Shown: positions 12,299 to 22,932 of the stretch, piece by piece
Layout: each line of letters starts with the position of its first letter
How positions within the stretch are numbered: the stretch's first letter is position 1
NCBI GenBank assembly: GCA_013368325.1
Contig: JAACJK010000010.1
Coordinates: forward strand, 1-64,000
Reading direction: 5' to 3'
DNA length: 64,000 nucleotides
Origin: Ephemerocybe angulata
Lineage: Eukaryota; Basidiomycota; Agaricomycetes; Agaricales; Psathyrellaceae
Made by a program: the position numbers and the translations under genes
The notes under the pieces: model-generated
Databases searched by the model: none
What the model was told of the DNA's origin: nothing
What the model saw: the letters and a program-made list of their open reading frames with translations, nothing else

Positions 12299-13397
12299 TC
12301 ACTCTCTCTCTCCAACTGCCCCGACCGTTCCAGGGCTTCCGGCCGTCCGCCACGCTGCAAGAATCAAGGCCGCAACATCGTCAATACCGGTTGTTTGTTT
12401 GACGCTCGTAAAGAGTGTCGGCCCATCTCCTCGCATCAGCTTCGAGTCGCGAGCCATGACCTCCAGAGAGGCGCCAACATACGGTGCGAGGTCAATCTAC
12501 ACTTGTTTAGCGTTTTTACAAGAGCAAAATGACCAAACTACTGACCTTGTTGACAACCAAAAGATCGGATTGGGAAATCCCAGGGCCCCCCTTCCTAGGA
12601 ATCTTGTCTCCTCCCTAAAGGCTACGCGTCAGCCCCTTGTCCATGGCGTTCCTCCGTAGAATTTCACCAACCGCAACGTCAATGACATATATGATATAGT
12701 CGGCCAGTTCCCTTGAGTAGTTCGCTGCGAGGTTGTCGCCTCCACTCTCGACGAAGAGCATTTGGCATCCAAACTTCGCTTGCAGCGTCTCCAGAGCTCC
12801 CATGTTTGCGCTGATATCTTCCCTAATAGCCGCATGAGGGCACCCACCGGTTTCAATTGCGAGAATACGCGAAGCTGGAAGCGCTTTGTTCTTGATCAAG
12901 AACTCTTGGTCCTCCCGAGTGAAGATGTCGTTTGTAACAGTCGCTGAAAGTCGCGTGTCAAACGCGAGGGATAATGCACGGTTATGGGGAACGCTTTACC
13001 GATGTTATACTCCTTCCTTAACTTCTGGCACAATGCTAGAGTTAGCGCAGTCTTCCCTGACCCAACTGGCCTGAAATCATGGGTGAGAAGCGGCAGTGAC
13101 ACCAACAACCGAGATCAACTTACCCTCCAATCCCAATGGTAAATCCCCGCTCCTCAAAGTTTCTTGACGAGTAATCAGGGAGGTCTCTTTCGGCGTATTT
13201 ACCTGTTATCTCCTCTATCTGTCAGTGCACTACTGCTAAAATATGTAACACATACCAGGATGGTCGAGTTGCTCATGTGTGTGCCCGTGGTCTCCCCCAT
13301 GATCATGGGAGTGCGATGCTCCAGCATCATGAGAATGACTATGCCCCGACGAATGGTCGCTGCTCGTAGCCCCCTTGTTAATGAATTGCACGTTCAT
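12299..13397 (-). CDS. ureG: Urease accessory GTPase UreG
   Basis: GTPase that helps deliver nickel to the urease active site, together with UreD and UreF in the cytosol. Six exons (13397-13256, 13202-13124, 13070-13000, 12943-12672, 12614-12546, 12496-12299) give 276 residues, all in phase. After a histidine-rich N-terminus (11 His in roughly residues 12-48) come the P-loop [12 protein letters not shown], the switch region [14 protein letters not shown], the metal-site block [23 protein letters not shown], and the nucleotide-base motif DLLVVNKIDLA. These are in family order and spacing. The intron at 12671-12615 uses a weak donor (GTTGGT) but restores [19 protein letters not shown] exactly as expected. 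The histidine tail is a typical eukaryotic UreG feature and probably binds nickel. It is transcribed divergently from USB1. The urease subunits are not in this window. Confidence 0.95.
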
Positions 13398-13591
13398 GGT
13401 AGTAATGGTGTAGTGCGATGCAAGATGTAGCGCAAGTAATGAGATAGGGGCTGGGAGATAAGGATAAGGGAGATCTAATGACTGGAATAGGGTTAGGAGT
13501 TGGCTGATCCTTGATGGGCGCCTACTACCTACGCGGTCCAGCCTGAGTCAGCAGAGCCGTTTTCTCCTCCCACTCTCTTCCCACCAAGTCA
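13398..13591. promoter_or_regulatory. Divergent promoter between ureG and USB1
   Basis: Only 194 bases separate the two start codons (13397 on minus, 13592 on plus). Both promoters and both 5' leaders must therefore lie or overlap here. I could not pick out a convincing TATA box or named transcription-factor site. Confidence 0.6.
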
Positions 13592-14623
13592 ATGAAGCGA
13601 ACCTCACTTCTGGTATGCTACTCGAGCTCAGAAGAAGACGAGAAAGAAAAACCCGCTCTCAGTTTCCCGCTGACGAAACCGCCGACAAAGAGAAGGTCTG
13701 ACTGAATTCGAATCTCAAGAAACCGAGCTTAAAGTGACTGGTTACAGGAAGCTCCCTCCTCTGGCCGAAACAATAGCAGCTCTTCCACCCGTGGACAATC
13801 CTGCTCTTCATCAAGGAAGGACACGGAATGTGCCTCATGTCGAAGGACAATACGCAGCACACGTCTACGTGTCCATAACTTTGAGAGAAAGCTCCCCACT
13901 TTACCAGTTAGTCAAAGACGTTTTCCATGACGCCAAGAAGCAGGTGCCTTCCCTCCAAGAGATATCTAAACTGGATACAGGCCGCTATGAGCTGCATATA
14001 TCTCTTTCTCGACCAATCTTTTTGCGCGCGCATCAGAGGGAGGAGCTGAGGCAGGCGGTTAGAAACGTCACTCGAGAGCAGGCTCCGTGAGTGCGGGATG
14101 CCCACTAACGCGTAGCACACGCCGCTAACTCACTGTGCAGGTTCACTGTCTCATTCGCGTCTTTCTCAGAGTTGGTAAATGACGAGAAAACACGCACCTT
14201 TTTAGCAATCGAAATTGGAGCAGGTCATAACGAGGTATGCTAACCTAATTCCTTTCTATTGTATGAAGGCCTAAACCCGCCTTATAATAGCTCAAAACGC
14301 TTTCAGACGCACTTGCTCCAGCCCTACAAGCCATCCGACAAAAGGGCTATTATGAGAAGCCGAGGTTCCATGCATCTGTCGCATGGGCTTTGTTGACGCC
14401 ATCGTCAAACAATGGCAGGGATTCCCTTCCGCGAAGCGAAAGCGAGCTTTCGAGCGAAACCTCCGAATTTCCTACTATAGATCGACTTCCAGAGACTTTG
14501 CTGTCTACCCTTGACGAGAAATATCGCCCGTCCCTCACCTCTTCAAGAATAGGCGCGTTCGAGGTCGCGGAAATCACTGTCAAGATTGGAAAGGACGTAT
14601 CGACCTTCCGGTTGAAGGTCTGA
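13592..14623 (+). CDS. USB1: U6 snRNA phosphodiesterase Usb1
   Basis: 3'-5' exoribonuclease of the 2H phosphoesterase family that trims the oligo-U tail of U6 snRNA, acting in the nucleus. Exons 13592-13695, 13748-14086, 14141-14234 and 14291-14623 give 289 residues. The two catalytic HxS motifs are present: HIS in RYELHISLSRP and HAS in KPRFHASVAWAL, at family spacing. The N-terminus begins with a charged tract (SSSEEDEKEKPALSFPLTKPP) leading into RKLPPLAETIAALP, a common Usb1 start. The exon 1 to 2 splice (AGA AG | G AAG) creates this join. Identification is firm; no sign of damage. Confidence 0.93.
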
Positions 14624-14651
14624 AGGTATAGTTGACCCCCTCTCACACCAG

Positions 14652-14834
14652 CTACTTTGAATCTGCGAGCTGATTTTCGACAAGAATATCTCCACCTTCA
14701 ATTCGTCGGCGTTTAACAATCAAACGAATCGTAGCGGGCGGACCGTTAACGTCCCCTAAGCCCCGCATCTCTTGCCCCATCTTTTGAATCTGCTCTAAAT
14801 ACGTCCGTGCAGAATGCCGCGCGACGCAGCCCAC
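14652..14834 (-). pseudogene. Coding-like C-terminal fragment of an unidentified gene
   Basis: On the minus strand, tail-to-tail with USB1, is an open frame ending at 14652 that reads like real protein: HSARTYLEQIQKMGQEM, then DVNGPPATIRLIVKRRRIEG and GDILVENQLADSK. It has an amphipathic helix followed by alternating hydrophobic residues and a stop close to the USB1 end, as expected of a convergent neighbour. There is no ATG start and an in-frame stop lies just upstream, so this would be a last exon. I found no convincing earlier exons in the next 2 kb on this strand. It may be a truncated gene, or earlier exons may be too small or diverged for me to see. I do not recognise the family. Confidence 0.35.
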
Positions 14835-16895
14835 AGTTCTTCACAATAGGGGCTAGGTTTGGCCTTCTTATCGAAACAAGGATCCAACCTAGTGGCGGAA
14901 TGTATCGCGGTACCTTGATCTCCTGGGTCTAAGGTTCTCAACTCGGGGCGTTATTCGGTGTGCATGGGACGGTGTATTGTGTGTTCTGGGGTCATTGCCC
15001 ACCGGGTCATACGGAGTTGCGACGCGATGGACCCCAGTTCATTTGAACCGCATCGAGAGTTTAATCTACTTCCCCCAGATTCATACAACGCAGTATGATC
15101 GTTACACGCGACAATACACCCGAAGCTTCGTAGAGACAAGCCTCATCGGGTTGGTCCCTAAGTCTTTCCAAGCGTCCAAGAACTGAGAGAATGACGTACT
15201 GGCGGTTCCTGTTGGATTGTCTTCTCCTCCGTGGCTTCTAGCTCGAGTTTAATATTGGAAACGTATGGGTCAGCCACACCCGTTGAGACTTATCCTAGCA
15301 CTCAACGCAGCTCAAAGCTACCTGAGGTCACTTGATACTATTCTCGTCACCCTACGGTAAGTTTCCAAAAACGCATGTCATAGATTGCAGTATCTGATCA
15401 TCATTGGCAGGTGAAATAAAGATGGCTATCGAAGGATTTGGATGTCCACACCACACAGCGCAGTGTTTGCTTCTAAACAAGGAGGTCAAATAGGTCACAG
15501 CACTGTGAAGAAGCCCTTTGGCTCACATTGATTTCACTTGTCGTCAGTACTACTCCTTTCCCTCAGCTGGCTTGCTCATAGTGTTCTCAGAGGGCATGCT
15601 CACCCCTGAATGCAACCTTTCATGGCGACCCGCAGCTCTCCCATGCTCGGGATAATAGATATAGTTTCCCTTACCATGGTACTAAATCCGAGCCAAACTC
15701 TGGCTGAGCTGGTTCGTTCATCCGAGCAGAACTTCGAATTTCGCCCTTTCTTACCGTTTCCAGTGTTCTACGGGAGTTCCGTTGATATCAGAGCTTCTTA
15801 ATTATGAAAAGACAGTTCCACGAGCTTATCCTCATACATTCCGAATCCGAACAGCGAAAGATGACGAAAGGCGCTTGTTATCCTCTGTCCCTTTCTGGCG
15901 ACTCATTTCCGCCATCGCCGACTTGTTCCTGAAGGATAGGTGCGTTACATATGCACTCTTCATTCTTTACTGAGGGAACCGTGACTTCAACAAAGGAAGA
16001 TCATAATCAAAAGAGGTGCGAGGCATCTTTTTCTGGTTGTCGGATTCGTAGAATCGCCGTCGATCGAAGTTACGACGAAGAAAAAATAACTGCGAGGAGA
16101 AAGCTCTGCATGGAGTCAAGGTCCTTGAGCTTTATCGCTCGGATCCTCCCGCCAGGCCGCATGTATACGCAACGTATGGGCCGCCACTTATATGCGTAGT
16201 CACCGTTTGTCCCGCCATACCCTGTGTCCCGACTAATGCTGCTGAGGCATTACTGATATAGTCAAACGACTTTTCCAGAGATACGGGGACTGCGTAGGCC
16301 AATAGAGAATACCGAAAGACAGCTGGGACTGGCCATTAGGGCTTCCGAGCCTTCTTCCAAAGGCCAATATGCCCGATGTGTCCTTCGCAGCGTTGGAGGC
16401 ATTTGACCGCGCCCCTCGAATCTTTTGACCTCCCACTTGTCAGGAATACCACCTCGACGGACTTGTAACTTAACCAACGCCCTTCGGCTCTTACCTTAGT
16501 AGGTGCGTTTGAGATTTGAGGACGGACCCTCACGATGATTGCCTCAGGCAACACGCGTATAGTCTAAGTGTGGTTTAATTTGTGTGTGGGGTGCCCCACC
16601 GTAGTGAAGTATGGGCCTTCCCTAGAGCAGCTTAGACCCTGTCAACGGATTTTTTCAAGGTTCGCATCTTCCTAGCTGAACAGGCCCTCTTGACGCAGCT
16701 TTTGAGGCGGAGCTCTCGGAGGCGGCGGGCGTCGAGCGTCCGCCGCGTCAAAGACGGCGGGGACCCTCGTCGGATCACTCGGTCCGATTCGTGGCGCATC
16801 CGACACGTGATGTCATATGCGACGCGCCCGACTAGGAATCGATGACGGTGGGTTTGGTACCTTGGCCTTCAACCACGACCTTCTAAATGCCAAGA
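14835..16895. other. Two kilobases without a recognised gene
   Basis: Between the coding-like tail ending at 14652 and the IWR1 start I see no protein family and no chain of exons. Short frames on both strands (up to about 82 codons) lack motifs. The last 200 bases before 16896 are the probable IWR1 promoter. They contain a palindromic CACGTG E-box (about 16803-16808), a common fungal regulator site, and a strong hairpin at 16722-16746. Confidence 0.45.
16722..16746. other. GC-rich hairpin upstream of IWR1
   Basis: Arms GCGGCGGGCG (16722-16731) and CGTCCGCCGC (16737-16746) pair around a five-base loop. All ten positions pair if one G-U wobble is allowed, so an RNA hairpin is possible if this lies in the IWR1 leader. 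It starts about 175 bases before the start codon. Function unknown. Confidence 0.4.
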
Positions 16896-18182
16896 ATGGA
16901 GGGCGTAACCTCCACACCTCAACCAGCGCCGTACACAATCTTGCGCATCAAGCGCAAACGCAATGAAGAGCCTTTGGATGCGCTGGGTAACCCATAGCCA
17001 CTCACCTGTTATTATGGACGAGACCAACACTGTTTCCTAGTTGTGGAAGACAAAGTTCGCAGGAAGAAATCCAAAGGAGCCGTAGGGGTCTTCCAATATG
17101 CGCAAACTGTAGAGAACAACGCTTGGAACGACGCAAAGAGCCAAAAGGAAATTCAGGTGCGTGTGGTTCACATGGGCCATTATGCAGCGCTTACCCTTGG
17201 CCATCTAGGATGCGATATCAAAGCTATCGACAATGCATGCAGCAATTGCGGAGGAAAAGGCCAAACAGAAGACGAGGCAACATTCACCACTAGCGGCGAG
17301 ACATGGTAGCCCGCAAACAGCACGGCGGTACACAATCATTGAGGTTGACCAGAACATGTCACCCACAAATCAGACGCCTGGAAGCCTGTAGGCCCTTTGA
17401 GCAATCTCGCTTTGGGCCTTCGCTCACGCCTAGCTCTATAGCCCCCAGTCCGGATCTGTTAAAGAGGACGAGCAAATGCCATCGGTCCCAGACTTCAAAA
17501 TGTACGATGCAGTCCCCAGTGTACCTGATATCAAGCCAGTCGAAGAAGACCCGGAGATGGTCAAGTTTCAGTCGATGCTATCGGACTACCTCAGCAGTGA
17601 GCTCATTGTATCATGCTAAGCTTAACAACGCTGACAACATATTCTGACAGTAAACGACATACAACTCTCACCTCTCTCTCAATCTCCATCTGTGATCAGG
17701 ACCGATGCCAGTTCGAATGACTCGATTCCGAAGCCACCTACGGCGGAGGATGAGTATGTCTGGGATGTCTTTTACCACATGCCCACATCCTTAACGGAGT
17801 GGAATGATCTCGCGAACGTCGGCATGCTGTGAGACCACTGGTCCCATTGATTGACTTCTCATTACTGACCCAGAAAAGCTCCACCTTCCCTGCGTCCCTT
17901 TTCGACGAGGATTATGAAGACGATTCTGAATCTGAACTAGAGGATGAAGCCGACGAAGATTCCAACGGTGAGGCAATACGTTTATCATCCTCTCGATGCT
18001 GCTAGAACCTTTTCCAGAGGAAGACTTTTATAGAAACGACTATCCCGACGAAGAGAGTGATAGTGGTAAGTAATCTTTTAGTTTTGGCTTATTAACATGC
18101 TGACCAGGACTCAGATGAATTTCATGAACATTCGGAACATGACGAAGTATTTGCCACCAACGACCGTGACGACGATTTTTAG
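16896..18182 (+). CDS. IWR1: Iwr1-type RNA polymerase II nuclear import factor
   Basis: Iwr1 family proteins bind assembled RNA polymerase II and direct its import to the nucleus. Eight exons (16896-16986, 17041-17156, 17209-17387, 17442-17596, 17651-17828, 17879-17967, 18018-18065, 18115-18182) give 307 residues in phase. The N-terminus carries TILRIKRKRNEEPLDALVVE, a basic block matching the family's import-signal region. It is followed by GVFQYAQTVE. The hallmark Iwr1 domain is near the C-terminus: EYVWDVFYHMP, then FDEDYEDDSESELEDEADED and EDFYRNDYPDEESDSDEF. The small exons (48 bases for exon 7) follow the conserved acidic motif exactly. The exon 6 acceptor is CAGAAAAG rather than the first CAG, as required by frame. 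It is convergent with the next gene, 155 bases between stops. Confidence 0.88.
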
Positions 18183-18337
18183 AGGTTACGGTCGGGACAT
18201 TTGCATTGTACATTACTATGGGTTACGTGGGTTAATATATCATGGGTACTTTGCGGGACGCAGACCTCAAACTTTGGTGGAATCTGCCTGGGACTCGGTC
18301 TACGGTGTGATCAGCAAGTACGCAGCGAGATTGATGA

Positions 18338-20131
18338 CTAGCTCACATCAGATCCATGAAGACTGTGTTCCAAAGGTTTGGTTCTTCCAACTGACCGCGT
18401 CTTCCCCAGCGTTAGGACACCGAGGAAAATTAGGACCCCAAAGGCCGCAAGTGAAAACGCTAGAGCAAGACCGGCCCCAAGGAATCCGGCCCCAACAGAG
18501 CCGATGGCAGGCAGTTCTACGGACTTGGCCCCCTGCGCCTTTGCAAGCGCCAAGGCTGCACAACCGCGGTCCTGCGTGTTGCTGCACGCAGCACACCATG
18601 CGTCCGTGCTGTTGACTCCGGTTGGAGCGAGAACATTGACGAATTTCGAGAGCGGAACGCCAGTGGGGAAACCCATCATGTCATACTCGGTGAAGGTGGT
18701 CTCGTCAGTGCCGTTCTTGAACAGGAGGCGGACGGTAGGCTCTCCGCCTGAGATAGGCGCTCGGAGTTCGAATGACACAGCCGAAGCGTAGTTTACTGCA
18801 AATGGGGGATAAATTAGGGAGGACGGCATGAGCGAGACGGATGACTACGAACCGATTCCAGCAAGTTGAGGGCTCCGATCGACGGCCCCCGTCATCTTGA
18901 AGAGGGAGATGAAAGGCTTGTATGAGATGGCTTGGTAGAGTACCTTAATTGGGTCTTTGGGGTCGGAAATACTGGCCAAGCCGCTCAGGATGGAAGCAAC
19001 CATCGTACGCCCAGCGACTAGAAAATCATATTCGTCAGTGTTGGCATATCCAGAAATGCAAACCATGCTTGCCATTTCCAATACCGTCGGCGGTAGGCGA
19101 CGAGAAAATATTGGCTTGCTGCCAATTCGCCAGGTCGCGAGCCTGGGCAAGATACCCTGGAGGGAGGGTGGCGGCGAAGGTCTTGTTGTGGATAGTCTGA
19201 ACGTTCATATAATCGAACACATTCCACTAGAAGTGGGGGACACCAGCACATTAGTTATGGACTGCGATAATGGTTGAGGCTTGGAAGACCGATCGAGCAG
19301 GGACTAACCATGTTCTCAAGGGTTGCTGGACGCCCGCCTAAATAAGGCGCCAGTTGACCCAGGAAGGCCGAACTCTCAGCTTTCCTTTGAGAAAACTCTG
19401 AAGATTCTAAAAACTTTTGGGTATTTGCTGCGAATGTCTGTTTAGCGCGGGGTTAGATATATCTCCCGAGTATAGGCGCGTGAAAGAGATACTTGCATTA
19501 CAGTTAACCCATCCTTCCAGCGAGATGTCCTGTTCACTCTCCACGGACTCGACTGAGTAATACGAAGGCATTGAGTGGAGGTCACTTATGAACGGATCGC
19601 AGAAACCTACTCGGAATGGCTTGGTATCCACCAAGAGGCCCAACAATGGTGGTTCCATTGGCGAGAGTGATGTTATACTGCGGGGTAGGGGGAAAGAGAC
19701 CCTGTAGCATCGACACGGCTGAGTTGAATATCACACCACGCTCTCCACCAGCGTCTGCACGAATTTTGAACTGAGCATCATCCGCAACAAAAGAATGGAA
19801 CCCCGAGACAAAGGAAGGGGAGGACGAGTCCAGATACACGCTTCGAAGAAATTGGCCGAGGAGGTACTCTTGTTGCTGGAGGAGAGTTTATCGATCAGAA
19901 GTTTACATTGAATATGAAGCAAGGAAGGGTCGCACACTGCCAAGAGGGGTGATCGCGGTGTTCGCAGGCGCATAGGTCGTTGCATCCTGGTAAAACCCTG
20001 GAGAGAGTAGTCCCAGGGTTCCATTAGCTGGCCAACCAGTGTTATACCAGCATGACCTTACCTTCTCGATCGCCATGGCGGGCCAGGATCACTGCTCCAA
20101 GCACCTTGCCGTCGTTCGAGAGAGTTGTCAT
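18338..20131 (-). CDS. Membrane-anchored histidine-phosphatase-fold protein
   Basis: Histidine acid phosphatase-like protein. Eight exons (20131-20062, 19997-19936, 19875-19611, 19552-19497, 19437-19309, 19226-19073, 19017-18853, 18795-18338) give 452 residues. The N-terminal catalytic motif is present: VILARHGDREGFYQD (RHGxR). SPLG-type features TPLGSQQEYLLGQFLRS and DISLEGWVNC follow. Near the C-terminus is one long hydrophobic span (GFLGAGLALAFSLAAFGVLI), fitting a membrane anchor with the enzyme part outside or in the lumen. The usual second catalytic motif, His-Asp near the C-terminus, is not seen; the matching stretch reads YQAISYKPFISLFKMTG. The protein may therefore be catalytically altered. 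Introns at 19496-19438 and 19072-19018 appear to use GC donors. No clear signal peptide precedes the catalytic motif, so a missed upstream exon is possible. Confidence 0.85.
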
Positions 20132-20408
20132 TGTACGGGTAATATGAATATGGACTTCAAAATGGAATGGGGGAGATGTGAGGATCTGCGATGACTCGGC
20201 GGAATATATAGATGATCACGATAGGAACTGGGGCACCACGGGAACAGATAAGGTGTCTTCATCGGCTTTGTGATGTTTTATGTATCTCCATGTGACCGCT
20301 TTATCAAGGTCAGAGGTTCGGAGCCATACGCCTCACGGTAAGATCCACGATAAATGTGGCGAAACGCTTTTAGTTTATGAAGGTCGAAGGAAAGGTAAAA
20401 TGGAAGCA

Positions 20409-22580
20409 TTATAAGCTGCCTCCAACAGACTCCATAGTCTGTGCCAAGATATCATCAACCATAGAACAGAAATGCGTGGTTCGAGGCAACTTACAAAAGG
20501 TGAAGCGGTGGGCCCATCGAGGATCGCGAGCTCTTCGCTCGTGAAGGGCAGCTTAGGGATGAGCCAGATTCGCAAAGGTATCAGCAACATAATGATAACA
20601 GGGAAGCCAATGGCGGCTTTAACAGAGTTGTCAGCAACAAAACACCCTTGCACAGACCGATAAGCCTTACCGATAGTCTGTGTAATCGCGAAAGTGCCCC
20701 CGAAGCCGATGAGTTGGACGGTGATGAATAGCCAGATCCGTGACTTGCGAACTCTGGCTAGAGGTTCTTTTCGCGGGGTCAGGTGCTTGTCCTGGATGAG
20801 ATATTTGAACTTGTGTGTAATTCCGTTCGCAAAGAGAGCTTCAGCGCCCATATACCAGCTGAAAAGCGATAAGTTAGAAACCATCGAATTCCTTCCGATT
20901 GCTGCAATAAGATGCCCACAATAGCCCAGCAAGGACACCTCTCGGAATGAGGTTTAAAAGATGAAGGAATGGACCAGTCAGGAGAACGAGGCACAGCGAT
21001 CCTTGCGCTAGGTTCGACACACGCTGTTCTACTACCGAAACGGGTACTTCCAGACGGTCATACGACCCATGATTCTGTTGCAGAGCTTGGGTAGTTGGTT
21101 CGGAGGATGCGTCGATTTCGGTGAGTGTGGCACTTCGTATGATGGGCGTCCCCCCTTCCTCGTCCTTGACGTCTTTGAGGGGGCGACCCATGATAACTAG
21201 GGAGTTCGTATGGATGGGGGCTTGTGGAATGAGTCCGTTGGGTGCTGGCAAACCAAGTAGCCCGGCGATGAAGGTCGTGATACCCAAGAGGAAAAAGTCC
21301 CAATGAAATCCGGGTGGTTTCCGTAGGGGAAACTCACTTCCCTGGGCCATCAACGACTATGGGAATGATTAGATGGAGACAGACGTAGAGAAAGTTTCAG
21401 AAAGTAAACTTACCGATACATTATGGTCAAAGAAGAAGAGAATCCACAAAATGATTCCAAAGGGCAATGCAATCCCCACCCATTTCCCTTCTAACTGCCA
21501 GAAACGAACAAGCCATTCGCGGTCTGCCGCTGGTAAGAATGCTTTACCGGTCGGAAGTGTTGTCGGGTTTGCAAAGTTAAAACGGCCCCAATAAGCCATC
21601 CCGGACGCTGCAACCAATGATATAGGCATGCCGTAGTCGGCGAGAAAACGTCGGACGTGTCGGTGGAAGAGGGGAGAGTCGGCAGCAAACCGGAATACGA
21701 AGGAGGACCCGACCATCAATAATGCAAGGACAATGGCAACCAAGGCTCCTTGTTCCGAGTCACTGCCAGGATCTGAAGGCATCTGACGAGTGAGGACTTG
21801 GATTCCGTACTGCAGGTACACCCAGGATACATAGAACCCGAATGTATCGCAAGAGAAAAGCGTCACGTATTTGAGGAAGTTGCAGACTGGCAAGCAATGT
21901 GAGCGCCGAGACTTGGGGAGGCAGGAGCAGCCGCACAGTTCAGGAAGGCCGTTATCCAGTGTATAATGGCAGCCCATAGGTAAACCCATCCTATAAAATG
22001 CAAATAATTTGGCGGGTTGTCCTCTCGCGTGATGATATCGTGGATGGTCTTGTTAAATACGGTTATGGGTCCTGTTGGAAGTCAGCTAAGACTCAGACAA
22101 AAGTCGTAGGGTACGATGCACCTGTCACTCCAGCAATCGTCAAAGGCTGAGCACCAAAGACAGAGAAGACAAATGCCGCCATAAATGAGGACAATAGAAC
22201 TTCAGAAACCCCGTACTCTTGCGTTGTTTCTATAAGGTCTAAGGAAAAAGCTATTCCAGGCAAGACGCTTAATTGAATTAGGTCAGGCCCGCATCGATAA
22301 TGAACGATTCGACGTACTTCGCGAAGAATATTAACGCAGTCGCAGGTATAACACGGTAGTTCCAAGCGTCCTTCCAGTCGCTCCAGTACCATGGAGCCCG
22401 TGCCCGCAGGTCTAACCACATCCCAGAACCAGGCCAATGCCTCCTTCTCCTTCTATGCCGCCGCATATTGTTTTCCATGGATGACGGACTCCTTCTATGT
22501 TCTTCTACGGCTTGTAGCCTTGTACTGTCGTTCATTGAAACATTCGTGACATGTGCTTTGCCTTGATCTTTCTCGGCCAT
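20409..22580 (-). CDS. BOR1: Bor1-type borate/anion transporter (SLC4 family)
   Basis: Plasma-membrane borate exporter of the SLC4 bicarbonate-transporter superfamily. Eight exons (22580-22318, 22267-22122, 22071-21937, 21886-21414, 21356-20920, 20858-20671, 20616-20495, 20438-20409) give 597 residues. Family blocks appear in order: WKDAWNYRVIPATALIFFAN, VLPGIAFSLDLIETTQ, FSVFGAQPLTIAGVTGPITV, YVSWVYLQYGIQ, FGIILWILFFFDHNVSSLMA, PPGFHWDFFLLG, GLPAPNGLIPQAP, and WYMGAEALFANGITHK. Multiple hydrophobic spans fit the 12-14 helix fold. The last exon is only 30 bases and encodes TMESVGGSL, a typical fungal Bor1 ending. I took the ATG at 22580 (MAEKDQ); the open frame continues upstream to 22745 without family similarity. 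It is divergent from the ABHD12-like gene. Confidence 0.92.
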
Positions 22581-22932
22581 TGCAGAAGGGGTTGGTGCTA
22601 GGCCGCGCGAATGTCGACGGTGTGTGCTCGTTTGGACAAAGAGCTGTGAGGTTTTGAAGACTCTAGAGGACTTCCTAGCCGTAAGGACACCGGTCGGAAT
22701 AGTGACCAAGAGAAAAGAGAGCCGCAGATTTGCCCCTATCTGCACTCAAGTATTTAATGTATTAGTCATCCATCATTTTCATGCCACGCGCCGACATCTA
22801 TTGATTCCGGCTACAGCAATTGAATTGAAACCGATAAGGAAACTACGGCCATCACCGTAACAGGGGCCTGCAGCTGCGTGCAAGCGTTGGCGGATGCTGC
22901 GACTTGCCAGGACTTGCCCCATCTTCCTGACC
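22581..22932. promoter_or_regulatory. Divergent promoter between BOR1 and the ABHD12-like gene
   Basis: The 352 bases between the two starts must serve both genes. An in-frame ATG at 22894 could extend the hydrolase by 13 residues. No specific regulator site was recognised. Confidence 0.5.

Noticed and set aside
22581..22745. Upstream extension of BOR1 from an ATG at 22745
   Set aside because: Open in frame but without similarity to Bor1; the MAEKDQ start at 22580 gives a normal N-terminus.
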